From assembly GCF_900289175.1 (NCBI RefSeq), contig NZ_LT985747.1:3143761-3207760 (forward strand): DNA of 64,000 nucleotides, read 5' to 3'. The position numbers and the translations under genes are program-made. A model generated the notes under the pieces. The model saw only the letters and a program-made list of their open reading frames with translations, searched no databases and was not told the DNA's origin. Origin of the DNA: Paenibacillus faecalis. Its GTDB lineage: Bacteria > Bacillota > Bacilli > Paenibacillales > Paenibacillaceae. Position 1 is the first letter of the stretch. Every line of letters begins with the position of its first letter. This document shows, piece after piece, positions 1-9,700 of this stretch.

Positions 1-1065
1 ACCGAGTGCGGTGACCTTCTTCCAGCGGCAGGAATAGAGTACGTCACTGGTGCGGAATCCAAAGCACAGACAGGAGAAGCCCATGCAGTAGACGGTGAGG
101 CTTTACCAATAGATATGCAGGGCTTTACTTATTGTTACGCGGTTGACTATTTGGAGGATGAGGACCATACCATCGATAAACCGGAGCAATATTCCTTTTG
201 GCGCAATTACCAACCTGAATTTTGGCCTGGTCGTCTGCTGGACCTGACCGGAGCCAAGCCTGAAACGATGGAACCGATCCGATATGAAATATTTCCGGAT
301 ACAGATCGATTCTCGTTATTCTTGTATCGGCAAATCCTCGATCACAAGCACTTTCAAAAAGGAACATTTCAAAGCTCGATTTCACTGATCAATTGGCCTC
401 AGAATGACTACTGGCTAGGCTCTGTAATTGATGTTAGCGAGGAAGAACGCCACCGCCATCTGCATGGCGCCAAACAACTGAGCCTCTCTTTGCTGTATTG
501 GCTGCAGACTGAAGCCCCTCGCCCGGACGGCAAGCAGGGTTATCCCGGTCTTCGGCTTAGACCGGATGTGGTGGGTACCGAAGATGGTCTGGCAATGTAT
601 CCTTACATACGTGAATCGAGAAGAATTCAAGCGGAGTTTACCGTATTGGAGCAGCATGTAGGTACGGATAGCCGTCCGGATGGAAAAGCGGAAACGTTCC
701 ACGACTCCGTTGGCATTGGATGTTACCGGATAGACCTGCATCCGAGCACAACTGGACGGCCCTATATCGATATCTCTTCCCTACCCTTTCAAATCCCGCT
801 CGGCAGCTTGATCCCTAAACGCATGACCAATGTTCTGGCAGCCGCCAAAAACATCGGCGTTACCCACATTACCAACGGATGTTACCGACTTCATCCGGTA
901 GAGTGGAACATCGGAGAAGCGGCAGGATACTGTGCAAGCTATTGTCTGGACCGGAATCTCCATCCTACTGCCGTTCGTAACAATGAAGCCGAGCTGACCG
1001 AGTTCCAAAAAAGATTGGCCCAAGAAGGCATTGAGCTACAATGGCCAAAAATACGTCCAGTTTAA
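1..1065 (+). CDS. FAD-dependent oxidoreductase, 3' part
   Basis: The reading frame is open from base 1 to a TAA at 1063-1065, so the gene starts upstream of the window; 354 codons are visible. The start-of-window residues (TECGDLLPAAGIEYVTGAES) and the C-terminal stretch with TNVLAAAKNIGVTHITNGCY and the following NIGEAAGYCASYCL match the FAD_oxidored family, whose C-terminal part closes the FAD site. The N-terminal GxGxxG dinucleotide fold is outside the window. The substrate cannot be told from sequence. It converges on the SLH gene and ends 85 bp from it with a shared terminator between them. An in-frame ATG at 115 is internal, not the start. Confidence 0.85.
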   Translation, partial: TECGDLLPAAGIEYVTGAESKAQTGEAHAVDGEALPIDMQGFTYCYAVDYLEDEDHTIDKPEQYSFWRNYQPEFWPGRLLDLTGAKPETMEPIRYEIFPDTDRFSLFLYRQILDHKHFQKGTFQSSISLINWPQNDYWLGSVIDVSEEERHRHLHGAKQLSLSLLYWLQTEAPRPDGKQGYPGLRLRPDVVGTEDGLAMYPYIRESRRIQAEFTVLEQHVGTDSRPDGKAETFHDSVGIGCYRIDLHPSTTGRPYIDISSLPFQIPLGSLIPKRMTNVLAAAKNIGVTHITNGCYRLHPVEWNIGEAAGYCASYCLDRNLHPTAVRNNEAELTEFQKRLAQEGIELQWPKIRPV

Positions 1066-1093
1066 TTCTAATCATGCGCGGCAGCGGCAAATC

Positions 1094-1128
1094 AAAGCAG
1101 CAGGCCTACGGTTGACCTGCTGCTTTTT
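1094..1128. terminator. bidirectional rho-independent terminator
   Basis: AAAGCAGCAGG and CCTGCTGCTTT form an 11-bp stem with a run of T on the + side and a run of A on the other. It lies between two convergent genes and can serve both. Confidence 0.85.
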
Positions 1129-1149
1129 GCTATATCTTTTTCCAGTTCC

Positions 1150-4100
1150 CTAGGCGTTTATAAAACCAGCCTTCTCCAGCATTCTTTTCAATACTGCTGC
1201 AGCTTCTGCCCGGGTTGAATGTGCATCAGGTGCAAATCGGTCAGCGGCTCTTCCCTGCATAATCCCTGCTTTTACAACGGCTGCAACGGCCTGCTCAGAC
1301 CATACTCCAATCGAATTTCTGTCCTTGAACTTCTGTAAAACCTCGTTCACTCCCGCCGTATCCAGCTCCTCGCCTGTCATCTTCAGCGCTCGCACCAATA
1401 GTGTACTCATCTGCTCGCGCGTAATCAGCTCATTTGGCCGGAATTCTCCATTGGCAAAGCCTTTGATCAGCCCTTGACTAGAAGCTATTTCTACATATCC
1501 AGCGAACCAGTCACTCTTCTGCACATCGCTGAAAGTAATGTCTGTGTCTGATTGTTTCTTCAGACCGAGCGACCGAACGAGAAATGAAGTGAACTCAGCC
1601 CGGGTCACCGGTTTATCAAGTGCAAATCGATCTGGCCCCACCCCTTCAATGAGCCCTTTAGAAGCCAGTAGAGTAATATCGTCCTGTGCCCAATGCCCGC
1701 TTACATCATCGAAATTTTTCTTCCGTGTTCCGAATGACAAAATTCCATCATCCGATAAGATCAGTTCAGCATAGGATCTTCCTTCCTTCGTATGAACACG
1801 CATCGGCACAAAAGCGGTTCGATCAGATAACGGAACATATCTGAATGCCGACAGGTGGGACAAATCGCTTCCACTCGGTACATTCATCAACAATTTTGCA
1901 TATTTGCCGTGAAATCCGGAAAATTCAATTTCTTTTTCCCCTTGCTTAAATGTCACATCCACCTCTACCGATTGGCCAAGCCTTGAAATTTTCTCCTTCT
2001 CCAATCTTGCATTCAACTTTTTTTCCTGCTGGTCTTTCAAGCTTCCGACTCTTATGATCAGCACTTCAGCCTCTTTCCCATCTGCCAACGCTTTTCGCAA
2101 ACTACTTATCGGTACATGCAGCTCTCCATGAAGTGTATCGAGGACAATCTCCCCTGCTGGGAGCCTTTTTAACGCTGTCACTAATCCACTTACAGGCAGG
2201 TGAAGCTCGATCACATCGCTTTTATCCTCTAGAGTATATTGCAGCTTATCGGAAGATTGTTCATCATTAGCCAGCTTTTCGATATCCTCAATCATTCGCG
2301 CAAGGTTTACAACGGCACGTGTTACTGTGCGCCCATCCGTATCTGTCTCCTGCTTCACCTTCATACGCTCTGGCACTGTAGGAGAAGTCGGAGTTGAAGG
2401 AGGATTAGAGGTGATAGGGCCGCCTGGACTTCCTGGATTGCCTGGCTCTGGATCAGTCCCCCCGCCGTTTGAGGTTCTGACCATATTTAGCGACTTGCTG
2501 TTCGTCTTGTACTGATCCACATACACGTCAAAAGTTATGAAGTTGGAGCCTGGAGAAAGCGGGACGACAGCTGTAAAGTCACCGTTCTCTTGTACAGTTG
2601 CCGGCTGGCCATTAAACTGAACAGAAACATTTCCTGGCCCCAAAACCTTCACACGACCTTCCACCGTCACCGAGCTGTTTCCCGTCTGTTTCCCTTCATC
2701 ATCCAAAAGCCCGCTTAAAACGGCTGAGCGTACCTGATCTCCCGTATTGTATGCACCAGCAACAAGCTGCCGGTTGGTCCGTACCCCTGATGGATCTATT
2801 GCGGAAATTACAAATCCTCCAGGCGGGATTTCACTGTTATTCTCTTCCGGCGAACCCCAGTTCCAGTTTATAGCCTGATTCCTGTTGACCACATGGGTAA
2901 CTTTGCCGGACGCATCAACCACCACCTCAACACCAAACCGATTGGTTCCTGTCGTATAACCGAATTGTTCCGTCATAACGTTGATATTGCCTTCTACCCG
3001 ATTCACGTTATAGAAACTGCCTTCCAGAAATTCATTCGGTTTTTCAGGCAGGCTCACGCCGAGCTGATAATCCTTGACCCATTCCCGGTCCTGCAGCGCA
3101 GCTGTAACAATCGGCCAATTGACCTGCGAGGCGTCAAACAGCATTAACCCATTCGTAGTGCTAAGACCTGCCTGGAACACATCCCGCTGCATGGCAGGAG
3201 TCTGCACATTCGTTAAGGCAATGCCCGCGTAGAGCGGAATTTCACCATTGGTTACAATGTTGCCGAGTGTAATATACTTTTTTACCTCCTGGCTGGTCGT
3301 CTGATAAGCACCGATCATGAGAAAATCCAAATACTCAATGTATCCCGTTTGGTAATACTCTTCCGTATACACAGATTCATCCAACAAACCGAGTCTTGGG
3401 TCAAAGCGGAAATTTTTGCTGCCCCAATTCACGCCGTTCAAGTAATATGTTTCATACCACGAGCCAACATAAGAGGAAACTTTGATTTCTCTGCCGGTTT
3501 GAGATTCATAGGAATCGACAAGCTCTTTTACTTCTTTAAAAAAGCTTTGGATTGTACCCGACCGAAACTCCCACCAATCCTGAATTAATGGTCCATATAC
3601 ACGAGTGTTGTTCTCATAATAAAAAATATCGTTCGGCCAATTGACCAACTGCTTGCCTCGTTCGGCTAAAAACTGTTCAAACTTAACCCTCGTTTCCTCA
3701 CTGAAATCGGCCCCTTCGTTATCATAACGGCCGCGATCATGGACGACACCGTCTACATTATAATTTTTTATAATTTCTTCAAAGGTCTTCAGCTGATACT
3801 CCCTAACTTCATCATTGGCAGGGTTAACAAAGGCGACTAGTCCTTGCTTTGCACTTTCTCGAAGGCGTTTAATCTCCCCGTTATTTTCCGCAAAATAAAC
3901 TCTTTCCTCCCAATCGAGATGATCATTCAGCACGGCAAACTCCTGGTGCGCTAACGAACCCTCGGCAAATACATTGATCGCTGCATGAATTTCCAAGCCT
4001 AATGCATGACCGTGTGTAATAAATTCTTCTAAAAGATCGAGATCGGGACTTGCTCCCGCTTTTTGCGGTGCTTTGATTTCACTTACGTAAGGACGGTTTG

Positions 4101-5949
4101 TCAGGTCATTTTTCTTGTACGAAACAAATCCCTCAACCCCTTTTACATCCAGGACAACTGATGTTATGCCGCCGTCTTTGGCTTGCTCCAGAAACTTGCG
4201 CACATCCTCACTCGTTTTGAATTTCTTCGCATTGGCAGCCTGATCTACCCACAAAGTCACTTCCTTGTCAGGGGAAAAGCCGGGTCTATTAAATACGACG
4301 ATACTCCGCTGATCCTGCTCCATTCCATTCTTAAGTACTTTTACATCAATATAATTCGTACCTGCCTGCAGCGGGTATGAATATTGAAAGGTCCCGTCTT
4401 CGCCAAAAGGGACTTCTGTATCATTGATCATAAGGGTGATCGCTGACGGATTATCCATATGATCAATTCGTCCGGTCACTGCCGTTTGACTTTCTATCAC
4501 CGTGTACATCGGCACATTATCCAAAATCAGCTTCGCAATCAAGCCGTTCCCACTAATTAAATCTTTGACATTTACAACCTCACCGTTCTTCCTGAGCTTG
4601 ATCACATCACCGACTTTAAATTTTTCGGCCAAGAATCGCTTTATATCATTGCCGGCATAGCTGTCATCCTGTGCCATCAGAACATATCCGCCCTCTGGAA
4701 TCTCAAGCTCAGTCGGCCCCGTCCACACCGGAGGCTTGCCGTTTACGGACGGGTTGATCACTTGCAACACCCGGTTGTTGGCGTCAACCTGTACCGCTAC
4801 ATTGTATTTAGGTATCGTAATGGACGAGCCATAGTCCCTTGTAAACAAAGCAACCATGTTTGAAATGCCGCTTACGTCTTTGTCAATGTAATTCAGCCTC
4901 TTCCGCGGGCCTTCAACACCTATCGTGATATCCTCAGGCGCTGCTTCTACCTCGATATAATCTTCGTCTTCCTCTGGAGTATAAACTGCGTTTAACAAAA
5001 CTGCCGCAATTTCCTCCTCTCCATCCAGCAGCCGCACCGTAATCGGGTTAATCCCCGGGTCTAAATAGACATTCATTCGAAAGCTCCCGCTATCAACCAG
5101 CGGTGCCAATTGATCGTTGATCATCACCTTTATATCTTGATCCTCCGTATAATCCGTAACATACCCGCTAACCTCAGTTAAAGGAATGGCAACCGTCATA
5201 TCGAGCGGATTGTTAAGATGGAGCTCAGGCTTCACTCCCGGGTCTGGCCCAGGGTTCGGTTCTGGTTCAGGATTTGGGCCTTGATCTGGATTCGGTTCAG
5301 GTCCAGGTTCTGGTTTCGGCTCAGGGTCAGGTTTAGTCCCCGGGTTTGGCTCCGGCTCGGGTTGTGGGTTTGGCTCGGGTTGCGGGTTTGGCTCGGGTTG
5401 TGGTTCTGGCAGCGGTCTAAAAAAATCTTTTGCCGTCACTTCCATATCACCACGCATCAGCTTGACGGATTCGCCAGATTCAAAATGATGAAATAATGTT
5501 TTCTGGTAAGTAGAGGCATCCCATGGACTGCCACCAGCCAAAACGATGTAACCTCCCTCTGGAATCATAACCTCTCCATCCGGCGACCAAGTCGTTGGCG
5601 GATCACCGTCCGGGCCGTATTTGTTCTCGATCTGTCCTAATGCATTCACAACAATGGCTACGTTCCCTGGTTTAACAAGCACGTTTTCATCATAATCGCC
5701 ATCTAAAACTCTGCCCCCGCTAGTAAAAACAGCCAGGTAATCACTGCTTTGTGCCAACGTGTTTTCATCAACATTTATATCCGTCAAGAGTAGCTGCTCA
5801 CTTCCATCTTGAGAAACCAGCATCACATTTTCCCTCTGATTGATTTCACTGGCCTGTGCAGAAGCGCCAAATCCCCATGGAGTTATTAAAGAAAGGATCA
5901 GCATTAAACTCAACAATGCTGCTAGCTGTCTCCGGAAGCTTCTCTTCAT
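1150..5949 (-). CDS. SLH-anchored secreted glycoside-hydrolase-like (GHL10/YngK-type) protein
   Basis: Large surface protein of 1599 residues. The ATG at 5949 is chosen because an upstream in-frame ATG (5967) overlaps the ribosome binding site (AGAGGTGG). Numbering from 5967: signal peptide about 7-40; module A1 95-180; Pro/Glu/Asn-rich linker 186-248; beta-type module B1 250-330; A2 385-470; B2 485-560; GHL10-like (alpha/beta)8 domain about 565-965 with [18 protein letters not shown] and [15 protein letters not shown]3 1008-1090; B3 1098-1165; Pro/Ser linker; three SLH domains about 1420-1605 (first one starts [13 protein letters not shown]). SLH domains anchor proteins to pyruvylated secondary wall polymer. 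The catalytic domain resembles the poorly characterised YngK family, so the substrate is unknown. It is the last gene after the ABC locus, but a terminator precedes it, so it may have its own promoter. Confidence 0.85.
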   Translation of the reverse strand: MKRSFRRQLAALLSLMLILSLITPWGFGASAQASEINQRENVMLVSQDGSEQLLLTDINVDENTLAQSSDYLAVFTSGGRVLDGDYDENVLVKPGNVAIVVNALGQIENKYGPDGDPPTTWSPDGEVMIPEGGYIVLAGGSPWDASTYQKTLFHHFESGESVKLMRGDMEVTAKDFFRPLPEPQPEPNPQPEPNPQPEPEPNPGTKPDPEPKPEPGPEPNPDQGPNPEPEPNPGPDPGVKPELHLNNPLDMTVAIPLTEVSGYVTDYTEDQDIKVMINDQLAPLVDSGSFRMNVYLDPGINPITVRLLDGEEEIAAVLLNAVYTPEEDEDYIEVEAAPEDITIGVEGPRKRLNYIDKDVSGISNMVALFTRDYGSSITIPKYNVAVQVDANNRVLQVINPSVNGKPPVWTGPTELEIPEGGYVLMAQDDSYAGNDIKRFLAEKFKVGDVIKLRKNGEVVNVKDLISGNGLIAKLILDNVPMYTVIESQTAVTGRIDHMDNPSAITLMINDTEVPFGEDGTFQYSYPLQAGTNYIDVKVLKNGMEQDQRSIVVFNRPGFSPDKEVTLWVDQAANAKKFKTSEDVRKFLEQAKDGGITSVVLDVKGVEGFVSYKKNDLTNRPYVSEIKAPQKAGASPDLDLLEEFITHGHALGLEIHAAINVFAEGSLAHQEFAVLNDHLDWEERVYFAENNGEIKRLRESAKQGLVAFVNPANDEVREYQLKTFEEIIKNYNVDGVVHDRGRYDNEGADFSEETRVKFEQFLAERGKQLVNWPNDIFYYENNTRVYGPLIQDWWEFRSGTIQSFFKEVKELVDSYESQTGREIKVSSYVGSWYETYYLNGVNWGSKNFRFDPRLGLLDESVYTEEYYQTGYIEYLDFLMIGAYQTTSQEVKKYITLGNIVTNGEIPLYAGIALTNVQTPAMQRDVFQAGLSTTNGLMLFDASQVNWPIVTAALQDREWVKDYQLGVSLPEKPNEFLEGSFYNVNRVEGNINVMTEQFGYTTGTNRFGVEVVVDASGKVTHVVNRNQAINWNWGSPEENNSEIPPGGFVISAIDPSGVRTNRQLVAGAYNTGDQVRSAVLSGLLDDEGKQTGNSSVTVEGRVKVLGPGNVSVQFNGQPATVQENGDFTAVVPLSPGSNFITFDVYVDQYKTNSKSLNMVRTSNGGGTDPEPGNPGSPGGPITSNPPSTPTSPTVPERMKVKQETDTDGRTVTRAVVNLARMIEDIEKLANDEQSSDKLQYTLEDKSDVIELHLPVSGLVTALKRLPAGEIVLDTLHGELHVPISSLRKALADGKEAEVLIIRVGSLKDQQEKKLNARLEKEKISRLGQSVEVDVTFKQGEKEIEFSGFHGKYAKLLMNVPSGSDLSHLSAFRYVPLSDRTAFVPMRVHTKEGRSYAELILSDDGILSFGTRKKNFDDVSGHWAQDDITLLASKGLIEGVGPDRFALDKPVTRAEFTSFLVRSLGLKKQSDTDITFSDVQKSDWFAGYVEIASSQGLIKGFANGEFRPNELITREQMSTLLVRALKMTGEELDTAGVNEVLQKFKDRNSIGVWSEQAVAAVVKAGIMQGRAADRFAPDAHSTRAEAAAVLKRMLEKAGFINA

Positions 5950-5978
5950 CAAATTACCACCTCTCATGCCGTTGTTTT

Positions 5979-6012
5979 AAAAAAAGCAGCTGCACAAGCA
6001 ACTGCTTTTTTA
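5979..6012 (-). terminator. terminator after the sugar-binding lipoprotein gene
   Basis: On the minus strand AAAAAAGCAGTTGC and GCAGCTGCTTTTTT pair (with G-T pairs) around a short loop and end in a T run. It separates the binding-protein gene from the SLH gene. Confidence 0.8.
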
Positions 6013-6027
6013 CGCGTCATGCCGTCC

Positions 6028-7518
6028 TTATTGGGCGGACTGATACCACTCGTTCGCCTCCTTGACCATATCAGCTCCTCCCGCTGCTCTCCACTGCTCA
6101 AGGAATTTATCATAGTTCTCCAGCGGTTCTGAGCCCGTTATAAATTTAAGAACATTATCATCCAACAGCGTTCTGAGCTTTAAGGTGTTTTTCGATACCG
6201 CTTCAATCGGCGGCGCAGAAGACATAGGATCGACTACTATGATGCCCTCCGCATTTTTTTGGAATGTTTCAAAATACGATTGCAGTACAGGATCTTTACG
6301 AACTCGGGCCTGCCAATAAATCGGATACTTCTCTTCATCGACACCGGTCAGGAATGAGCTTCCGTTCCCTAAATCATCGTTGAATTTCGGCAAGATCGGA
6401 TAATACTTATCGTCTTTCACTTCGTGGTGAACTCCTTCTTTTCCGATCGCAAGCTCCTTGAACGTTTCCGGCTCAAGCTTCGCATTTAGAAACTTTATTG
6501 CTTCGTCCTTGTTTTTAGATGATTTTGGAATAGCAATAAACCAGGTCGTATTGGCGGTAACACCAACCCTTGCCTTGCCATCTTTTCCTTTCAGGTAAGG
6601 GATAACGGATACTTTGGCATCCGGGAAATTTTGCTCTAACGCAGAAATTGTGCTACCGGCATTCCACCAAGCCAACTTGTAAGCGGCCGCTTTACCGCTG
6701 CTGAATTTCTCGATCGCTTTCTGTGCGGTATTAATAGGCATTTCCGTATCCAGCAATCCTTCGGTGTAAAGCTTATTCATATAGGCAATGAATTCTTTCA
6801 TTTCCGGAAGCTCTGCTTTATGCACCAGCTTTCCGTCCACCTCCTTCCAATCAGTCAACACCCCGAAAGTAGTGGCAATATCACCGTATATTGAATCTTT
6901 GCTGCCCGTAAGCGGAATCACATTTTTCTTCTCCTTGATGGTCTTCAGCACTGTATAAAGTTCATCCGTATTGGTAGGTATCGATAGACCAAGCTCATCC
7001 AGCCAATCCTGACGTATAACGAGCTCCTCGCCTATACTTATGCCGGAACCCACCTCTGGAATGGCGTACTTCTTGCCATCAATCGTTGCACTTCCCCAAG
7101 ATTCGGGCTTAATCGCCTGGTTAATATGATTACCGTGAGCCTCCAGCAGTTCATCTATAGGTTCCAGCGCTCCGGAAGTAGCGAGATTGTAAAATTGAGC
7201 TGCATTGAGCTTCATCACATCAAAGCTTTCTTGATTCGCTACCAACAAATTCAGCTTCTCATCCGCATTTTCCGCAGGAAGCATCTCATACTGAACATCG
7301 TAGCCGGTTCTCTCGTTGATGATCTGGCTCGTATACTCTTTGCTCGGGTCGAATAATCCGTATTGCATAATCATGCGGATAACCGGCTTGTCGCCTTCCT
7401 TCTGCCCTTCAGCAGGAGCGGATGTTTTCGGTGTATCTGTTTTCGTAGATCCGCCGCAGCCTGCAATGGCAAGAACAACTCCCAAAATCACTGCAAGCAT
7501 CGCTGATTTTTTAATCAT
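6028..7518 (-). CDS. extracellular solute-binding lipoprotein, sugar ABC transporter
   Basis: 496-residue lipoprotein: lipobox LAIAGC with the lipidated Cys at 21, then a disordered Thr/Lys/Glu stretch and a family 1 type binding-protein fold (start of mature domain about residue 45, VIRMIMQYGLFDPSKE). A strong AAGGAGG lies 7 bp ahead of the ATG. Long binding proteins of this LplA/YtcQ type usually deliver oligosaccharides such as plant cell-wall fragments; the sugar itself is not readable. Together with the two permeases upstream it forms the importer; 88 bp separate it from the second permease and a terminator follows. Confidence 0.9.
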   Translation of the reverse strand: MIKKSAMLAVILGVVLAIAGCGGSTKTDTPKTSAPAEGQKEGDKPVIRMIMQYGLFDPSKEYTSQIINERTGYDVQYEMLPAENADEKLNLLVANQESFDVMKLNAAQFYNLATSGALEPIDELLEAHGNHINQAIKPESWGSATIDGKKYAIPEVGSGISIGEELVIRQDWLDELGLSIPTNTDELYTVLKTIKEKKNVIPLTGSKDSIYGDIATTFGVLTDWKEVDGKLVHKAELPEMKEFIAYMNKLYTEGLLDTEMPINTAQKAIEKFSSGKAAAYKLAWWNAGSTISALEQNFPDAKVSVIPYLKGKDGKARVGVTANTTWFIAIPKSSKNKDEAIKFLNAKLEPETFKELAIGKEGVHHEVKDDKYYPILPKFNDDLGNGSSFLTGVDEEKYPIYWQARVRKDPVLQSYFETFQKNAEGIIVVDPMSSAPPIEAVSKNTLKLRTLLDDNVLKFITGSEPLENYDKFLEQWRAAGGADMVKEANEWYQSAQ

Positions 7519-7605
7519 CGTATAACCTCCTTGAAAATGAATATCAGAGAAACGAAACCATCATATAACCAGGGCATCACCGCCTTTATAAAATAACATT
7601 CAGAT

Positions 7606-8526
7606 TCAACCTTTCACCGAACCTACAAGCACGCCCTTAACGAAGTATTTTTGCAGAAAAGGGTAAACGAGCAAAATTGGAATGGTCGCCAAAATAATCG
7701 ACGATGCCTGAATAGACTGTGGTGTTGTGTTGATGGCAGCATCCACATTATCTCGAAGAAAATCCCCGCTTGAAGAAATGATCAATTCCTTCAAATATAG
7801 CTGCAGCGGCTTCAGCTCCGGGTCCGTAATATAGATCATGGCGGCAAAGAAATCGTTCCAGAACGCAACGGCATAAAAAAGAGCAATCGTTGCCAGCACC
7901 GGCATGGATAGCGGCAGCATAATGTGGATCAAAATCCGGAAGTTGCCCCCTCCGTCCAGCTTTGCGGATTCTTCAAGAGAATCCGGCAGTCCCTCAAAGT
8001 AGTTTTTCATAATAAGCATATTGAACACGCTGATCATCGAAGGCAAAAACAGAACTGGCAGCGTATTAAGCAGCTTCAAGTTGTGCATCAGCAGATAGGT
8101 CGGAATCAGTCCGCCGCTAAACAGCATCGTGAATACAAACATTAAAAGCAGCCACTTCCTCCCCCTCAGTCTCACTTTAGATAATGGGTAGGCAGTGATC
8201 GTTGTCATCGTTAAACTCAGCGTTGTTCCGATAACCGTAAGCAACACAGATGTTTTAAAAGCTGAGAGAAACATGGAATCCTGCAACACATATTTATAGG
8301 TTTCAAATTGGACGCCGACGGGCAGCAAACCAACGGTTCCGGAGATGACCGCTTCCTCACTGCTCAAAGATTTGGCAATCAGGTTTACAAAAGGAATGAT
8401 CGTTGTCAACCCCATCAGAATGAAAAAACAATAATTGAAAGCTGCAAAGCATTTTTCACCGAAGGAGGCTTTAATGGCTCCGTTAGATTTGGCTTTTTTC
8501 ATCAGCAACTTATGTGTTTGATTCAC
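7606..8526 (-). CDS. carbohydrate ABC transporter permease (LplC/YtcP type)
   Basis: About 307 residues with six predicted membrane segments. The cytoplasmic EAA loop, which docks the ATPase, reads EESAKLDGGGNFRILIHIML in the middle of the C-terminal half. Two GTG codons are possible; the one at 8526 sits about 7 bp after the GGGGGGA ribosome binding site whereas the one at 8532 is too close. It follows the partner permease gene by about 20 bp, so the two are co-transcribed and should form the heterodimeric channel. The C-terminal KGVLVGSVKG ending is typical of this subfamily. Confidence 0.9.
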   Translation of the reverse strand: MNQTHKLLMKKAKSNGAIKASFGEKCFAAFNYCFFILMGLTTIIPFVNLIAKSLSSEEAVISGTVGLLPVGVQFETYKYVLQDSMFLSAFKTSVLLTVIGTTLSLTMTTITAYPLSKVRLRGRKWLLLMFVFTMLFSGGLIPTYLLMHNLKLLNTLPVLFLPSMISVFNMLIMKNYFEGLPDSLEESAKLDGGGNFRILIHIMLPLSMPVLATIALFYAVAFWNDFFAAMIYITDPELKPLQLYLKELIISSSGDFLRDNVDAAINTTPQSIQASSIILATIPILLVYPFLQKYFVKGVLVGSVKG

Positions 8527-8545
8527 TAGCACTCCCCCCCTTTCA

Positions 8546-9505
8546 TTACCAAATCCCCCGCTGCAGGTACTTTTTGCTCAACGAGTTGCCAACGATCACG
8601 AGCGTGAACGAAATCACCGATTCGAACAAACCGACGGCCGTCGTAAAGCTGTAATCCTGGTTGCCAAGACCTTGTCTGTACACATAAGTGCCGATAACAT
8701 CGGAAACTTTGTAGACCACCGGATTGTACATGGTCAGGATCTGCTCTGTACCCGCTTCCAAAATGCTTCCTAAACGCAGAATGAACATCAGAATGATAAT
8801 CGGAGCAATGCCCGGAAGGGTAATATGCCACAGCTGCTTCCATTTTCCAGCTCCGTCAATTTTGGCGGCTTCATACAGCATCGGATCGATCATGCTGAAG
8901 GCAGCGAGATAGACAATCGTGCTCCACCCCGTTTCTTTCCACCCCGCCGAGGTGATCAGAACACTGCGAAACACACTGTTATCAAGGAAAAAAGCAATCG
9001 GTTCAAGATGAAGAGAGACAAGCAGCTTATTAACCAGCCCCCCATTGGTCGACAGCAGATCAATAAACAAACCGCTCACGATAACCCATGACAAAAAATG
9101 CGGAAGATAAATAATCGTCTGTACCGAGCGCTTGAAAATAAAGTTTTTGATCTCGTTCAGCATAAGAGCGATAATGATCGGGAGTGGAAATAAAATAACA
9201 ATTTTCAGAAGGCTGATAATGACCGTGTTTTTAAAAACGAGTGCGAAATCCGGGGATGTAAATAGACTCTCAAAATGCTTTGTCCCCACCCAAGGGCTGT
9301 CGGCAAAGCCTGTGAAAATGTTGAAGTCTTTGAAAGCGATAACAATTCCGTACATAGGTGTGTACTTGAACAGCAATATGAATAAAATTCCTGGCACCAG
9401 CAGTAAATACAAATCCCATTCCTTCCATATATCCGACCAAAGACGTGACATATATCCACGATTTGAATGGGGTACGGGCAGCTTTTTTTCTGTTCCAGGC
9501 TTCAT
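8546..9505 (-). CDS. carbohydrate ABC transporter permease (LplB/YteP type)
   Basis: 319 residues with six membrane segments; the first is LYLLLVPGILFILLFKYTP. The EAA loop reads LYEAAKIDGAGKWKQLWHIT. The ATG at 9505 has AGAGGGGGG about 6 bp upstream; the open frame continues to 9673 but that part is hydrophilic and overlaps the promoter region, so I exclude it. It is the first gene of the transporter transcript, separated from the regulator gene upstream by a terminator and about 130 bp of possible promoter DNA. No ATPase gene is present in the locus. Confidence 0.92.
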   Translation of the reverse strand: MKPGTEKKLPVPHSNRGYMSRLWSDIWKEWDLYLLLVPGILFILLFKYTPMYGIVIAFKDFNIFTGFADSPWVGTKHFESLFTSPDFALVFKNTVIISLLKIVILFPLPIIIALMLNEIKNFIFKRSVQTIIYLPHFLSWVIVSGLFIDLLSTNGGLVNKLLVSLHLEPIAFFLDNSVFRSVLITSAGWKETGWSTIVYLAAFSMIDPMLYEAAKIDGAGKWKQLWHITLPGIAPIIILMFILRLGSILEAGTEQILTMYNPVVYKVSDVIGTYVYRQGLGNQDYSFTTAVGLFESVISFTLVIVGNSLSKKYLQRGIW

Positions 9506-9636
9506 ATGCTTCCCCCCTCTTCTTTGGAATGAGCAGCTTACTATAATTTTATTTTTGCAGAGGAAATTCGGATAGATGACAGTCATTACTGTTTTTGGTA
9601 ATCTGATGTACACTTTGGACTTCATTTGGTGAATAC
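9506..9636 (-). promoter_or_regulatory. probable control region of the transporter genes
   Basis: 131 bp between the regulator's terminator and the first permease gene. I see an AT-rich stretch with TATAGT near 9540 that could serve as a -10 box, but no good -35, which fits an activator-dependent promoter driven by the neighbouring AraC-type regulator. No binding site could be assigned. Confidence 0.35.
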
Positions 9637-9685
9637 AAAAAAAAGAGCATCCAAGATGGTTATTACAACCCACCTCGAATGCTCT
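9637..9685 (-). terminator. terminator after the AraC-type response regulator gene
   Basis: Minus-strand stem AGAGCATTCGAGGT with ATCTTGGATGCTCT (one or two mismatches) followed by eight T. It splits the sensor/regulator transcript from the permease transcript. Confidence 0.8.
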
Positions 9686-9700
9686 GACATCTCAGCTGAT

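Noticed and set aside
5217..5412. Tandem-looking short repeats, possible CRISPR-like or satellite array
   Set aside because: Units are irregular, in frame and code for a Pro-rich linker; no spacers.
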